64,000 bases of DNA from Vibrio splendidus (lineage in GTDB: Bacteria; Pseudomonadota; Gammaproteobacteria; Enterobacterales; Vibrionaceae), in contig NZ_AP025509.1 in NCBI RefSeq assembly GCF_024347615.1, forward strand, positions 806,001-870,000. Reading direction: 5' to 3'. Positions within the stretch are counted from its first letter, which is position 1. The number at the start of each line of letters is the position of its first letter. The position numbers and the translations under genes were made by a program. Below, piece by piece: positions 25,978 to 34,301 of this stretch. The notes beneath the pieces were generated by a model, which was not told the DNA's origin, made no database searches, and saw only the letters and a list, made by a program, of their open reading frames with translations.

Positions 25978-27564
25978 ATGTCCAACTTGACGCAAGTCGC
26001 CAACGAAAACATCAACGCAGAAGCTACTTCTATCGATTTCAATAAAGCTCAATCTTTGGGTGAAAAACTGGAACTCGGAAACCCAGTATTTTGGCTTAGT
26101 GGGAGTTTTTTAACCCTCTTTGTCGTCCTTGCTTTCACCAACACCTCCGTGTTGTCCGAACTTGTAAACATCGGCTTTAGTTACTCAACTAAGTGGTTCG
26201 GTGCTTTCTGGCAAGTCCTACTACTACTCAATTTCATTATCGGCTTAGTGCTTGCACTAGGACGCACAGGCCACGTTCGTTTAGGAACGCTTGCTCTCCC
26301 TGAAATGACCACCTTTAAATGGATGTCTATCGTCCTATGTACGCTGCTAGCCGGCGGTGGTGTGTTCTGGGCAGCCGCAGAGCCTATTGCTCACTTTGTT
26401 TCAGCTCCGCCACTTTATGGCAACGCTGATCCTCAAGCGATGGCGTTCAACGCCCTATCACAATCTTTCATGCACTGGGGCTTCCTTGCATGGGCAATCT
26501 TAGGTGGTTTGTCTTCCATCGTGTTAATGCACCTGCATTACGACAAAGGTCTTCCTCTTAAGCCTCGTACGCTGCTTTACCCAGTGCTTGGCGACAAAGC
26601 AATCAACAGCTGGATTGGTAACGTAGTCGACGCGTGCAGCATCGTCGCTGTAGCCGCAGGTACTATTGGCCCTATCGGTTTCCTTGGACTGCAAATCAGC
26701 TACGCGTTGAGCGAACTGTTTGGTATTTCCGACAGCTTTGCAACTCAAAGTGTGGTTATCGTTTTCGCTATCGCAATGTACACACTGTCTGCATTGAGTG
26801 GCGTGAACAAAGGTATCCAACTGGTTAGCCGTTACAACATCATCTTATCAGTGTGCCTAATCGGCTACATTCTGCTAGTAGGCCCAACGAGCTTCATCAT
26901 TGATGGCTACCTACAAGGTATGGGCGAAATGGTGGATAACTTCATCCCAATGGCACTGTACCGCCAAGATACAGCGTGGCTAGGTGGCTGGACGGTATTC
27001 TTCTGGGGTTGGTTCTTAGGCTATGGTCCGATGATGGCGATCTTTATTGCTCGTATCTCACGTGGCCGTACGATTCGCCAAATGATCGTTTCTATCAGCA
27101 TCGTTGCACCGCTAGTAACATGTTTTTGGTTCAGCATCGTTGGTGGTAGTGGTCTAGCGTTTGAATTAGAGAACCCAGGCGTAATTTCTAGCGCGTTCGA
27201 AGGCTTTAACCTTCCTGCTGTGCTACTGGCAATTACCGCTCAACTGCCGTTCCCTACTTTGATTGCGATTCTGTTCCTTATCCTGACGACCACGTTCATC
27301 GTGACAACAGGTGACTCAATGACCTACACGATCAGTGTGGTAATGACAGGCACTACAGAGCCAAACGCAGCGGTACGTACCTTCTGGGGTATCATCATGG
27401 GTGCGGTAGCGATCGCACTTATCTCAATGGGTTCAGGCGGCATCTCCGCTCTACAGTCGTTCATTGTGATCACAGCCGTTCCTGTATCGTTCATCTTGCT
27501 GCCGTGTCTATGGCACGCACCAAAAATCGCGAAGCAGATGGCAAGAGATCAAGGTCTCGCTTAA
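25978..27564 (+). CDS. BCCT-family sodium-coupled transporter
   Basis: 528 aa from the ATG at 25978; longer in-frame starts lack a ribosome binding site and begin in the leader. Twelve hydrophobic helices are visible. The family signature in TM8-9 is present (FFWGWFLGYGPMMAIFIARISRGRTIRQM), although the usual tryptophan-rich WxxWxP segment is changed to WFLGYGP. It imports betaine, choline, carnitine or related compounds across the inner membrane; the substrate cannot be told from sequence. The tail is short, with no osmosensory C-terminal extension. A strong terminator follows. Confidence 0.87.
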   Translation: MSNLTQVANENINAEATSIDFNKAQSLGEKLELGNPVFWLSGSFLTLFVVLAFTNTSVLSELVNIGFSYSTKWFGAFWQVLLLLNFIIGLVLALGRTGHVRLGTLALPEMTTFKWMSIVLCTLLAGGGVFWAAAEPIAHFVSAPPLYGNADPQAMAFNALSQSFMHWGFLAWAILGGLSSIVLMHLHYDKGLPLKPRTLLYPVLGDKAINSWIGNVVDACSIVAVAAGTIGPIGFLGLQISYALSELFGISDSFATQSVVIVFAIAMYTLSALSGVNKGIQLVSRYNIILSVCLIGYILLVGPTSFIIDGYLQGMGEMVDNFIPMALYRQDTAWLGGWTVFFWGWFLGYGPMMAIFIARISRGRTIRQMIVSISIVAPLVTCFWFSIVGGSGLAFELENPGVISSAFEGFNLPAVLLAITAQLPFPTLIAILFLILTTTFIVTTGDSMTYTISVVMTGTTEPNAAVRTFWGIIMGAVAIALISMGSGGISALQSFIVITAVPVSFILLPCLWHAPKIAKQMARDQGLA

Positions 27565-27604
27565 TGCCTAATCCGATTTAGTTTCGGGTAGCGTATAAAA
27601 TTAA

Positions 27605-27640
27605 AAAGCCACTCAAGTGATTCACCTGAGTGGCTTTATT
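27605..27640 (+). terminator. Rho-independent terminator after the BCCT gene
   Basis: An 11-bp stem (AAAGCCACTCA with its complement) with an inner small stem, followed by TTATTTT. It may also serve the converging RidA gene. Confidence 0.85.
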
Positions 27641-27692
27641 TTATCTGCTCGTTACTTGTATCGACGAAGCTTATTTCTACCGATAGTTCGGC

Positions 27693-28055
27693 TTATTGAA
27701 ACTTTTCACCCGCAGCAACCATAAACGACATCTCAACCAATAGCTCAGGATTAGCCAGTTCTGCTTTCACACATGCACGGCTTGGCGCACAGCCTTCAGG
27801 GAACCACGATTCCCACACTTCATTTAACGCGTCAAAATTGGCAAAATCTGTTAGGTAAATCGTTACCGACAATACGCGAGATTTGTCACTGTCGACCAAG
27901 CTCATCATTTCTTCAGCTTGATCAAAAATTTGCTGAACCTGACTCTTAATTCCTGCCGTTGTATCCGTCTCTGGTACTTCCACAAAGCTTGCGATGCCAT
28001 TAAATACAGTTACATCTGACCAACGTTTGGTCGGGTTAATTCTATGGATTTTCAC
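27693..28055 (-). CDS. RidA/YjgF-family protein
   Basis: 120 aa, soluble, normally a homotrimer that hydrolyses reactive enamines/imines made by PLP enzymes. Family features: VTIYLTDFANFDALNEVWESWFP, then PSRACVKAELANPELLVEMSFMVAA, with the active-site arginine in PSRACV. The glutamate after it (VEMSF) is placed slightly differently from RidA itself, so it may belong to a Rid2-Rid7 subgroup. A second Rid-type gene (31305) lies 3 kb away. It appears to be a single gene convergent with the BCCT gene. Confidence 0.85.
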   Translation of the reverse strand: MKIHRINPTKRWSDVTVFNGIASFVEVPETDTTAGIKSQVQQIFDQAEEMMSLVDSDKSRVLSVTIYLTDFANFDALNEVWESWFPEGCAPSRACVKAELANPELLVEMSFMVAAGEKFQ

Positions 28056-28337
28056 GAGCGATTCTCTTCTTATAATTAGGGATTTGCGTCAACGTAATCT
28101 AATCCAAATCGTGAGTATTGAAAACAAAAATTGGAAAGCTCGCTGTACCTTTTGAACAGCACTATCGCCTAAACATTGCTTCGGTTCTCAACATCACCAG
28201 TATTTAAGTTCATATCGAGACAATAAGTCTCTACCTGTAAAATCTCTAGATAAATATATTAATTATTATTCTCAATGCGAAATTTAATCTGAACTCCTGC
28301 GGTCATATTCAGGGATTTTATTAAATGGAGTACTTTT

Positions 28338-28784
28338 ATGCATGTTCAAACCTATGATTTAAAAAAGAGTAATGTCGGATACAACCTAGGCGTGATTGGC
28401 GTAGCATTAGTGTTAGCTTGGATTGGTATTTACAAATTTACACCAACTGAAGCGATGCTTATAGAACCCCTAATCTCAAACCACCCAGCAATGAACTGGC
28501 TTTACAATCTGTTCTCAGTGCAAGCCGTGTCTAACATGGTGGGTGGTGCAGAGATCATCGTCGCGATTGGATTGATCGTTGGATTTAAGAAACCGACGGT
28601 TGCCTTCTACTCAGGCATTGCGGCAGCGGCTATCTTTGTTGTGACACTCAGCTTCCTGATTACAACGCCAAATGCTTGGAAAGTATCGGATGGCATCTTA
28701 GTCACTAACTTCTTCCTAGTGAAAGATATTCTATTTTTGGCGATCGCGATTAGCGTAATCGAACGTAACAAACCTCAGAAGTAA
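28338..28784 (+). CDS. DUF417 (YkgB/RclC-like) inner-membrane protein
   Basis: 148 aa with four hydrophobic helices. The pattern (VALVLAWIGIYKFTPTEAMLIEPLISNHPAMNWLY, then VGGAEIIVAIGL and FLVKDILFLAIAI) is that of DUF417, which includes E. coli RclC of the reactive-chlorine response. No rclA or rclR is adjacent, so a role in oxidant resistance is only a family-level guess. A GGAG site is close to the ATG (AAATGGAGTACTTTT). Its 280-bp upstream region is AT-rich and shows no gene. Confidence 0.82.
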   Translation: MHVQTYDLKKSNVGYNLGVIGVALVLAWIGIYKFTPTEAMLIEPLISNHPAMNWLYNLFSVQAVSNMVGGAEIIVAIGLIVGFKKPTVAFYSGIAAAAIFVVTLSFLITTPNAWKVSDGILVTNFFLVKDILFLAIAISVIERNKPQK

Positions 28785-28960
28785 CCGTAAATCTATAAGC
28801 GGCCGAAACTAGAAGTAACCTTAAACCTGAAAATAAAAAGGCTCGAAGCTGGCTAGAAGGAAGCTGCCAGCTTCTAATATATAAGGCGATAATCTAGATG
28901 ATAAAGTTTAATTAAAATAACAAGTTAAGATCCTAATTAACTTCGTAGAGTAAATGTAAC

Positions 28961-29245
28961 CTATAACAAAAACTCGAACTCTTGAGACGCCTTGGTCGGC
29001 AACATCTCGATGACTTCATACTTAGCGATATTCTCTCGTAGAAAGGGATCCTCGGTCAAAATCATGTTTAACTGTTCCCTGTTACTAAGCGTGGATAAAA
29101 TAACACCACCAGTTCGAGGGTTCTTACGACCCGACAACTGAAAGTGCCCGAGTTCATACTGCTTGTTTAAAAACTCAACATGTTCTGGAATGAAGCGATC
29201 TACTTCTTCCAAAGGCACTTGGTATTCAAGAGAAACAATAAACAT
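28961..29245 (-). CDS. YciI-like protein
   Basis: 94 aa, soluble. Matches the YCII-related fold: a first strand (MFIVSLEYQVPLEEVDRFIPEHVEFL), GHFQLSGRKNPRTGGVILS, then DPFLRENIAKYEVIEM near the end. Members have a ferredoxin-like fold with a conserved His/Asp pair and are mostly of unknown function. It lies at the downstream end of a same-strand run of small genes (GNAT, hexapeptide transferase, small proteins). Confidence 0.8.
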   Translation of the reverse strand: MFIVSLEYQVPLEEVDRFIPEHVEFLNKQYELGHFQLSGRKNPRTGGVILSTLSNREQLNMILTEDPFLRENIAKYEVIEMLPTKASQEFEFLL

Positions 29246-29289
29246 AATCTTTCCTTACTATAAGAGGAGTTAACATTGAAAGTATTCAG

Positions 29290-29808
29290 TTACACAGATA
29301 ACGATTTGCGATAATAATGAGCATCTTGAGCCTTCCCTTTGAACACAGCGTAACTTTCAACGCGTTCAACTAAATCAAATCCTGTATTGGATAATATTTT
29401 ATTTGAGCCGACATTACCCACTAACGCATAGGCATCAACATATTTAAGGGATGAGTGCTCGGCCAAGTAGATAAATAACTTCCTCACCGCGTTAGACGCA
29501 ATACCCTTAGAACCAAATGCGTGACCTACTCGATAACCTAGTTCTCCACTTCCAGCGTTCTGGTCAATATCACGAACATTGATTCGCCCACAAATAGTGC
29601 CATTAGCGTCTTTGATCAACATAGGAATCATCTCGCCATTGTCATACTCTGTTAGAAAGCTTGTCACTTGCTCGACAACACCCGTATTAGAATAGAAACG
29701 GTCTTCCCGAGCTGGGACAAATTGCTCAAACCACTCTCTATTTTCGACTTCAAACTCCAATAAAGCACTGACATCGCTTGGGTGAAGTAAGTGTAAAAAT
29801 ACATCCAT
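29290..29808 (-). CDS. GNAT acetyltransferase (RimJ/RimL-like)
   Basis: 172 aa from the ATG at 29808; a TTG two codons earlier is not needed. The fold is recognised from FLHLLHPSDVSALLEFEVENREWF, GRINVRDIDQNAGSGELGYRVGHAFGSKGIASNAVRKL (acetyl-CoA pyrophosphate loop region) and VGNVGSNKILSNTGFDLVERV. It should transfer an acetyl group to an amine: a ribosomal protein N-terminus or a small molecule. The target is unknown. It is followed 44 bp downstream by the YciI-like gene, possibly as one unit. Confidence 0.85.
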   Translation of the reverse strand: MDVFLHLLHPSDVSALLEFEVENREWFEQFVPAREDRFYSNTGVVEQVTSFLTEYDNGEMIPMLIKDANGTICGRINVRDIDQNAGSGELGYRVGHAFGSKGIASNAVRKLFIYLAEHSSLKYVDAYALVGNVGSNKILSNTGFDLVERVESYAVFKGKAQDAHYYRKSLSV

Positions 29809-29877
29809 AATCAATACTCTGTCGCTTATCTAAAAAGCCGCACCTTATGATTCATACAGCTCAGCTTGTCTATGAAT

Positions 29878-30342
29878 CTAAGGTAAGTCTCTTAACTTCT
29901 TAGCAGGGTTGCCAGCATAGATACCTTTCTCGGTGATGTCTTTTGTCACCACACTGCCCGCACCGATTACCACTCCTTCACAAACACTGACAGACAACAT
30001 TGTCGCATTAGAACCGATGGTAACGTTATTTGCGATAACGGTCCGTCCCCAACTGTCTGGGTTTGGATCTGGTTTGCCATCTTTGAACAAGTCATTGGCA
30101 AACATCACCCCGTGCCCAACAAAGCAGTCACTTCCGATGGTCACATACTCACAAATAAAGGTATGAGACTGAATCTTACTTCTGTCACCGATAACCGAGT
30201 TCTTTTGAATCTCAACAAAAGGGCCAACGAACACATCATCTTTAAGCTCACAGCCATAAACGTTGCTTGGTTCGATGATCGTGACATTCTCGCCACAGGT
30301 AATGTCAGTAATCTGTACCTTTAACACTCTTAGACTGGCCAT
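29878..30342 (-). CDS. Hexapeptide-repeat (left-handed beta-helix) acyltransferase
   Basis: 154 aa from the ATG at 30342, chosen for its AGAGGAAG Shine-Dalgarno; an in-frame start eight codons earlier lacks one. Hexapeptide repeats run through most of it (VTIIEPSNVYGCELKDDVFVGPFVEIQ, IGSDCFVGHGV, VTIGSNATMLSVSV, VVIGAGSVVTKDI), ending in GIYAGNPAKKLRDL. Similar to WbbJ or dTDP-sugar N-acetyltransferases used for surface polysaccharide. No sugar-pathway gene is nearby, so the substrate is open. Confidence 0.85.
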   Translation of the reverse strand: MASLRVLKVQITDITCGENVTIIEPSNVYGCELKDDVFVGPFVEIQKNSVIGDRSKIQSHTFICEYVTIGSDCFVGHGVMFANDLFKDGKPDPNPDSWGRTVIANNVTIGSNATMLSVSVCEGVVIGAGSVVTKDITEKGIYAGNPAKKLRDLP

Positions 30343-30462
30343 ACTTCCTCTCGACATTAGCGTCACAATTCAACATAAGCGATTGTGCCGTAGCCATTTA
30401 AGCACAAGCAAGTTGGAGTAGAGAGAGTTGGCGGTGGATCAAACATTCCACGAGTCTGTTTA

Positions 30463-30612
30463 CTAAAACAACCCAACCAGCAAAACTGACAATAACACTC
30501 CACTGATAAAACTTGGGGCATGAAATGGGCGAGCTTTAGATTTTACGTACTCTTTCTCAAGATCTTCTTGATAAGTTTTAACAGCGAGTTCTTTTACGTA
30601 GTTATTTTGCAT
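30463..30612 (-). CDS. Small single-span membrane protein (49 aa)
   Basis: The ATG at 30612 follows a very good AAGGAG site at ideal spacing, which marks it as a real gene although it is only 49 codons. Residues 1-32 are charged and hydrophilic (NNYVKELAVKTYQEDLEKEYVKSK); the last 16 residues form one hydrophobic span (FISGVLLSVLLVGLF). No family is recognised. It could be a small inner-membrane regulator. It is on the same strand as its neighbours. Confidence 0.6.
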   Translation of the reverse strand: MQNNYVKELAVKTYQEDLEKEYVKSKARPFHAPSFISGVLLSVLLVGLF

Positions 30613-30706
30613 AATAAGCTCCTTTTCAATGAGTAAGAGAAGCTTAAGACTTGAAGTTAGGTTGAGGTAAAGCAAAAATTCAGATTAATTGAACACTTTA
30701 GTTTTG

Positions 30707-31063
30707 TTACTCGAGGACTACTCTGAACACATCGTTATTCACACCGCCAACATCCACTAACTCTCCCGGCTCCATATGAAGCGAAGTGGTGAGCTGTCTA
30801 GTCGATTGACGCGTTTTATCTTCTCGAATCACTAACATATCGACAAAGTAGCCTGAGTTTTGCTTTGATATTGAGCCCGAGAAAGTAACACTCTCCTTTC
30901 TATTGGCTAGCACCGAACTAAATGTTTTATCCTCTAAAACACCTGCAGAGATGGATGTATCACCATAAAATAGCGTGATGGTTGTTGGGTCGGGTACCAA
31001 CTCTTGATTGGACGAACACCCTATTAGGGTAAGGCATAGCAGTAAAATGGCTCGAAATTGCAT
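30707..31063 (-). CDS. Predicted lipoprotein of unknown function
   Basis: 118 aa. The signal peptide ends with a lipobox (LTLIGC), so the mature part is a lipid-anchored protein of about 100 residues, probably facing the periplasm. The mature part is beta-rich (ESVTFSGSISKQNSGYFVDMLVIRED) and ends VGGVNNDVFRVVLE. It vaguely recalls secretin/pilotin-like domains of type II secretion but no motif confirms this. It belongs to the same-strand series of small genes. Confidence 0.6.
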   Translation of the reverse strand: MQFRAILLLCLTLIGCSSNQELVPDPTTITLFYGDTSISAGVLEDKTFSSVLANRKESVTFSGSISKQNSGYFVDMLVIREDKTRQSTRQLTTSLHMEPGELVDVGGVNNDVFRVVLE

Positions 31064-31304
31064 AAGCTGGTTTTCTTTATGGCGTTAAGCGTCTGTTTTT
31101 CATATTAAAACACTTCGACTTAATAATCACCATATGTCGGGTCGAAGCTTGGTTATATTGCTTCGAATAAGTTGTGTAGCGAGGCTTGAGATTGGCAGTA
31201 TCTGTGGTGAGTTAGCAGATCAGACCGCCGGCTTATGTTTCGACTCAATGTTTAAGAGCTAAAGCCGAGATCTGATCGCTATTATCGAGAAGGGTGCAAT
31301 TAAT

Positions 31305-32552
31305 TTAAGCAACGACGTATTGTGGAGGTGTACCTTCACAGTTAGAAACGACAGCATCAATTTGCACTAAAGCATTCATTGGAATTTCTGAAACCCCTAC
31401 TACCGTTCTTGCAGGCAGCTCAGCATTAAAGAATGCGGTATAGATTTCGTTCACCGCATCAATATCTGAAATATCCTTAAGTTGAATATTAATTTTCACC
31501 GTATCGTCCATGCTATGGTCAACACTTTCAATTATCGCCTTAATATTTTTTAAACATTGTTCCGCTTGCTCTTTTACACCACCAGCAACAATTTCATTTG
31601 TTTTCGGGTCTAAAGGCAATTGTCCTGAAATATGATTGTAGTGAGAGAAAGCAACGGTGTGCGAATAAGGCATAAATGGTGCAGCAACAGTATTATTAGC
31701 TTCAATAACCAACAAACGAGTGTCTTCAGGCAATTGCGGCGGTGTACCGTCGCCATGTGAAACGGATGTATCAATTTGAATTAAAGCGCCCATTGGTAGT
31801 TCAGCGGCATTAACAACCGTTCGCGCTGGTACATAACTTGGGAAGAATTTAGCACATACTTCATTTACCACTTCCGCATCTGCGATATTTTTTACGTAGA
31901 TAGTCGTTTTAACCACATCATTCATGACATGTCCGATGCTTTCTAAAATAGCTTTAATGTTTGATAGACATTGGGCTGTTTGCGCTTCGATACCACCATA
32001 AACCAACTCACCTGTAGTTACATCTATCGGTAACTGAGCTGAAAGATTGTTGTAGTGAGAAAAAGCCGCAGTCTGCGTGGACACAGCACTTTGAGGCGCA
32101 TTATCCGTATTTCTTGATACCTTAACTAGTGCGCAAGGTGCTTGTGGTTTAGTGCCTTCGCCGTTTGAAATAAGAGCATCCATTTGAACTAAAGCGTCAC
32201 TGTTCGGCAGCGCAGCGACACCCACGACAGTGCGTGTTGGCAGGCTGTTGTGGAAAAAGCTTTTGTAAACTTCATCAATAGCATCGATATCAGAAATATT
32301 CTTAACGAAAACATTAATCTTCACCACATCATCCATAACATGGTCGATGCTTTCAACAATCGCTTTAATATTATTTAAGCATTGCGTTGCTTGGTCTTTA
32401 ATATCACCAGTTACTATTTGACCTGTTTTGGGATCAACAGGTAATTGAGCAGAAAAATTATTATAATGAGAAAAAGCGACCGTTTGTGTAGATACAGAAT
32501 TAATTGGTGCATTTTCAGTATTTCTTGAAATTTTAATGATATCGCTACTCAT
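31305..32552 (-). CDS. Triple-domain RidA/YjgF protein
   Basis: 415 aa from the ATG at 32552 (AAAGGAT upstream). Three complete RidA-like domains follow one another: about 1-135, 140-272 and 278-415. Each repeats AFSHYN-x2-SxQLPxD, a Q-x3-QCL-x-NIKAI-x-ES helix, an M-x-D-x-VK strand, and (V/L)P-x-RTVV with an arginine at 107, 244 and 382 at the place of the RidA active-site arginine. The glutamate that helps catalysis in RidA is Asp in all three (125, 261, 399). RidA normally works as a homotrimer, so one chain may mimic the whole trimer. Ordinary RidA proteins have about 130 aa. No enzyme partner is adjacent. Confidence 0.88.
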   Translation of the reverse strand: MSSDIIKISRNTENAPINSVSTQTVAFSHYNNFSAQLPVDPKTGQIVTGDIKDQATQCLNNIKAIVESIDHVMDDVVKINVFVKNISDIDAIDEVYKSFFHNSLPTRTVVGVAALPNSDALVQMDALISNGEGTKPQAPCALVKVSRNTDNAPQSAVSTQTAAFSHYNNLSAQLPIDVTTGELVYGGIEAQTAQCLSNIKAILESIGHVMNDVVKTTIYVKNIADAEVVNEVCAKFFPSYVPARTVVNAAELPMGALIQIDTSVSHGDGTPPQLPEDTRLLVIEANNTVAAPFMPYSHTVAFSHYNHISGQLPLDPKTNEIVAGGVKEQAEQCLKNIKAIIESVDHSMDDTVKINIQLKDISDIDAVNEIYTAFFNAELPARTVVGVSEIPMNALVQIDAVVSNCEGTPPQYVVA

Positions 32553-33125
32553 CGGAATTATCCTTTTAATAAAATAGGCATACGTATTTATATTTAACAA
32601 TCGTATTGGAAAGAATGATTAAAGTAGCGCCATGTTAAGTGAATTATTTTAGGGTAAACGTGATATCCATCAGACTCTCAGTCGACTATAAATCAGCAAG
32701 TTACAGAATAATTAGTCATCAAACGACTAATTATCCGTCATACTAGGCTTTATCAACTGCTAAATTCTCTTTAATTTTAAGTCTATTCAATAATCCTGAA
32801 TACTCTCTCTGAGAATACGGTGAGTAATTACCGAATTTTAGATAATATTTGATAGGTTGTTCACACTAAAACTTCGTTAATAGCTAAGTTAGTGAGTTTC
32901 TCCCCTATACCCGTGCATAAACTCTTAGGCTATTTAACTAATTATTTTAGCGGGCTCATTACACATAAATCCGGTTAATAATATATTCAAAAATCCAATA
33001 CCAACAAACTGACAATACCTATAATTAGATACATTTACTCATATATTTAAACAAGTGTGATACTCAAGGGTGTCTGCGTGATAAAGATGGTTTATATACT
33101 AGGAAGTCGTGCTTTCTGGAATGAA
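32553..33125. other. AT-rich 570-bp gap without a recognised gene
   Basis: No reading frame with a plausible start is seen and no RNA gene recognised. It must contain the promoter of the triple RidA gene. The base composition is visibly richer in A+T than the neighbouring genes. Confidence 0.6.
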
Positions 33126-33157
33126 AATGGCGTCAAAAATGAACGATCGACGCCATT
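33126..33157 (-). terminator. Terminator of the orphan membrane-protein gene
   Basis: AATGGCGTC and GACGCCATT form a 9-bp stem; on the minus strand the stem is followed by TTTTCATT. It lies about 20 bp beyond the stop of the 318-aa gene. Confidence 0.7.
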
Positions 33158-33175
33158 GTGTTTATCAAAGCTCTG

Positions 33176-34132
33176 CTAATTACTAGCGAACAACTCTTGC
33201 TGAGCGCCTACCAAGGCCTTTTGGTGGCGATATTTCTTACCTTGTAAAGTCTCATTAAAAGCATCGTCTTGGCCATTCTCGATTACAGTGTCCACTGAGT
33301 AGCCAGTAATCACAACCTCACCCACTTCATCTAATTTTCTGTGTATATGTAGAACACATTTTATTGCAGCACCATGAGTGAAACTAATTTGTTCAGATAG
33401 AACATCCTGTTTAAAGTCTTTGTCATTCATAGAAAAGCTAATGCTTTCACCCTCGTAAAAGCCTTTCCATTTATGTCTTCCATTACGCAGTACCGGTGAA
33501 ATAATCTCAACTATCGCATCTTCTTCAACTTGTACGGGTAATGCATTGGAATGCAAGATGAAGCGTTTGAAGTCTGTACGTTCAACCATCACTTCCTTGA
33601 AAGCTTCCTCACCATCTTGATCTAATCCATTTATTCCTACCTGAGTAACTTTAGGTGTATTGTTTAATTGCTTATAAAAATTAGACTTACGGGAGACAAC
33701 TTTGTAATTGCTATCAACTAACTCAGCTACCTTTTCAATGGTATCCCGGGATAAGTTGTCTTCATCAATTTCCATTTTCAACTTAGCTAGGCGAGCCTTG
33801 CGCTCTAATATGCTGAGTTTAAGATCTTCTTTCTGTAAATATTCAAGCTCTGGATCTGAGCTAGGAATACGAGAAACGACAATACCTACCACGCTTACAA
33901 TAACTGATATAACAGCGACATTTGCATTCACAAACGTGAATATATCTCTCAGCCCACCCTCTTTGCGTGCTTCTGCTTCAATTACGATATGAGTATTGAG
34001 AGCTTTAGCCACCTCTTGGACAATTGCTATAATTTCTGATTCACATCGATTACGAGCGAGAGCATCCATACTGTGAGAACTATTCTCAAGGTAATAATGT
34101 AATTGAAGCTTCGTTGAATGGGTTAATTGCAT
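33176..34132 (-). CDS. Orphan membrane-anchored protein of unknown function
   Basis: 318 aa from the ATG at 34132, preferred because AAAAGGTGAG precedes it; an ATG eight codons upstream is possible. Residues 1-60 are helical and charged. One hydrophobic span follows at about 64-85 (FVNANVAVISVIVSVVGIVVS), then a coiled-coil rich in L, K and E at about 92-135 (LKLSILERKARLAKLKMEID), then a beta-rich C-terminal domain (FILHSNALPVQVEEDAIVEIISPVL). No family is recognised. The gene stands alone with its own terminator, between AT-rich gaps. The layout (membrane span plus soluble domain) would suit a sensor or a defence-type effector, but nothing proves this. Confidence 0.65.
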   Translation of the reverse strand: MQLTHSTKLQLHYYLENSSHSMDALARNRCESEIIAIVQEVAKALNTHIVIEAEARKEGGLRDIFTFVNANVAVISVIVSVVGIVVSRIPSSDPELEYLQKEDLKLSILERKARLAKLKMEIDEDNLSRDTIEKVAELVDSNYKVVSRKSNFYKQLNNTPKVTQVGINGLDQDGEEAFKEVMVERTDFKRFILHSNALPVQVEEDAIVEIISPVLRNGRHKWKGFYEGESISFSMNDKDFKQDVLSEQISFTHGAAIKCVLHIHRKLDEVGEVVITGYSVDTVIENGQDDAFNETLQGKKYRHQKALVGAQQELFASN

Positions 34133-34301
34133 GGACTCACCTTTTGATATTTCCATACTGTATATGTGGTTTATTAGCCAAATTTCAAGAAGTTAAAAGA
34201 GATTAATCTCACAGTTTTGTATATCTCCTTAAATACTAGACATTAAGAATCTACACAACATGAAATGCCGCACGTTTCGGGACATAGATATTGAGTAAAG
34301 A

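Noticed and set aside
25571..25978. 135-codon frame ahead of the BCCT gene
   Set aside because: It overlaps an AT-rich leader and hairpin, has no good ribosome binding site and no recognisable family; the BCCT start at 25978 is clear.
28961..31063. Possible integron gene cassettes (small single-strand genes)
   Set aside because: No attC/VCR-like repeats are seen between the genes, so the integron idea is not supported.
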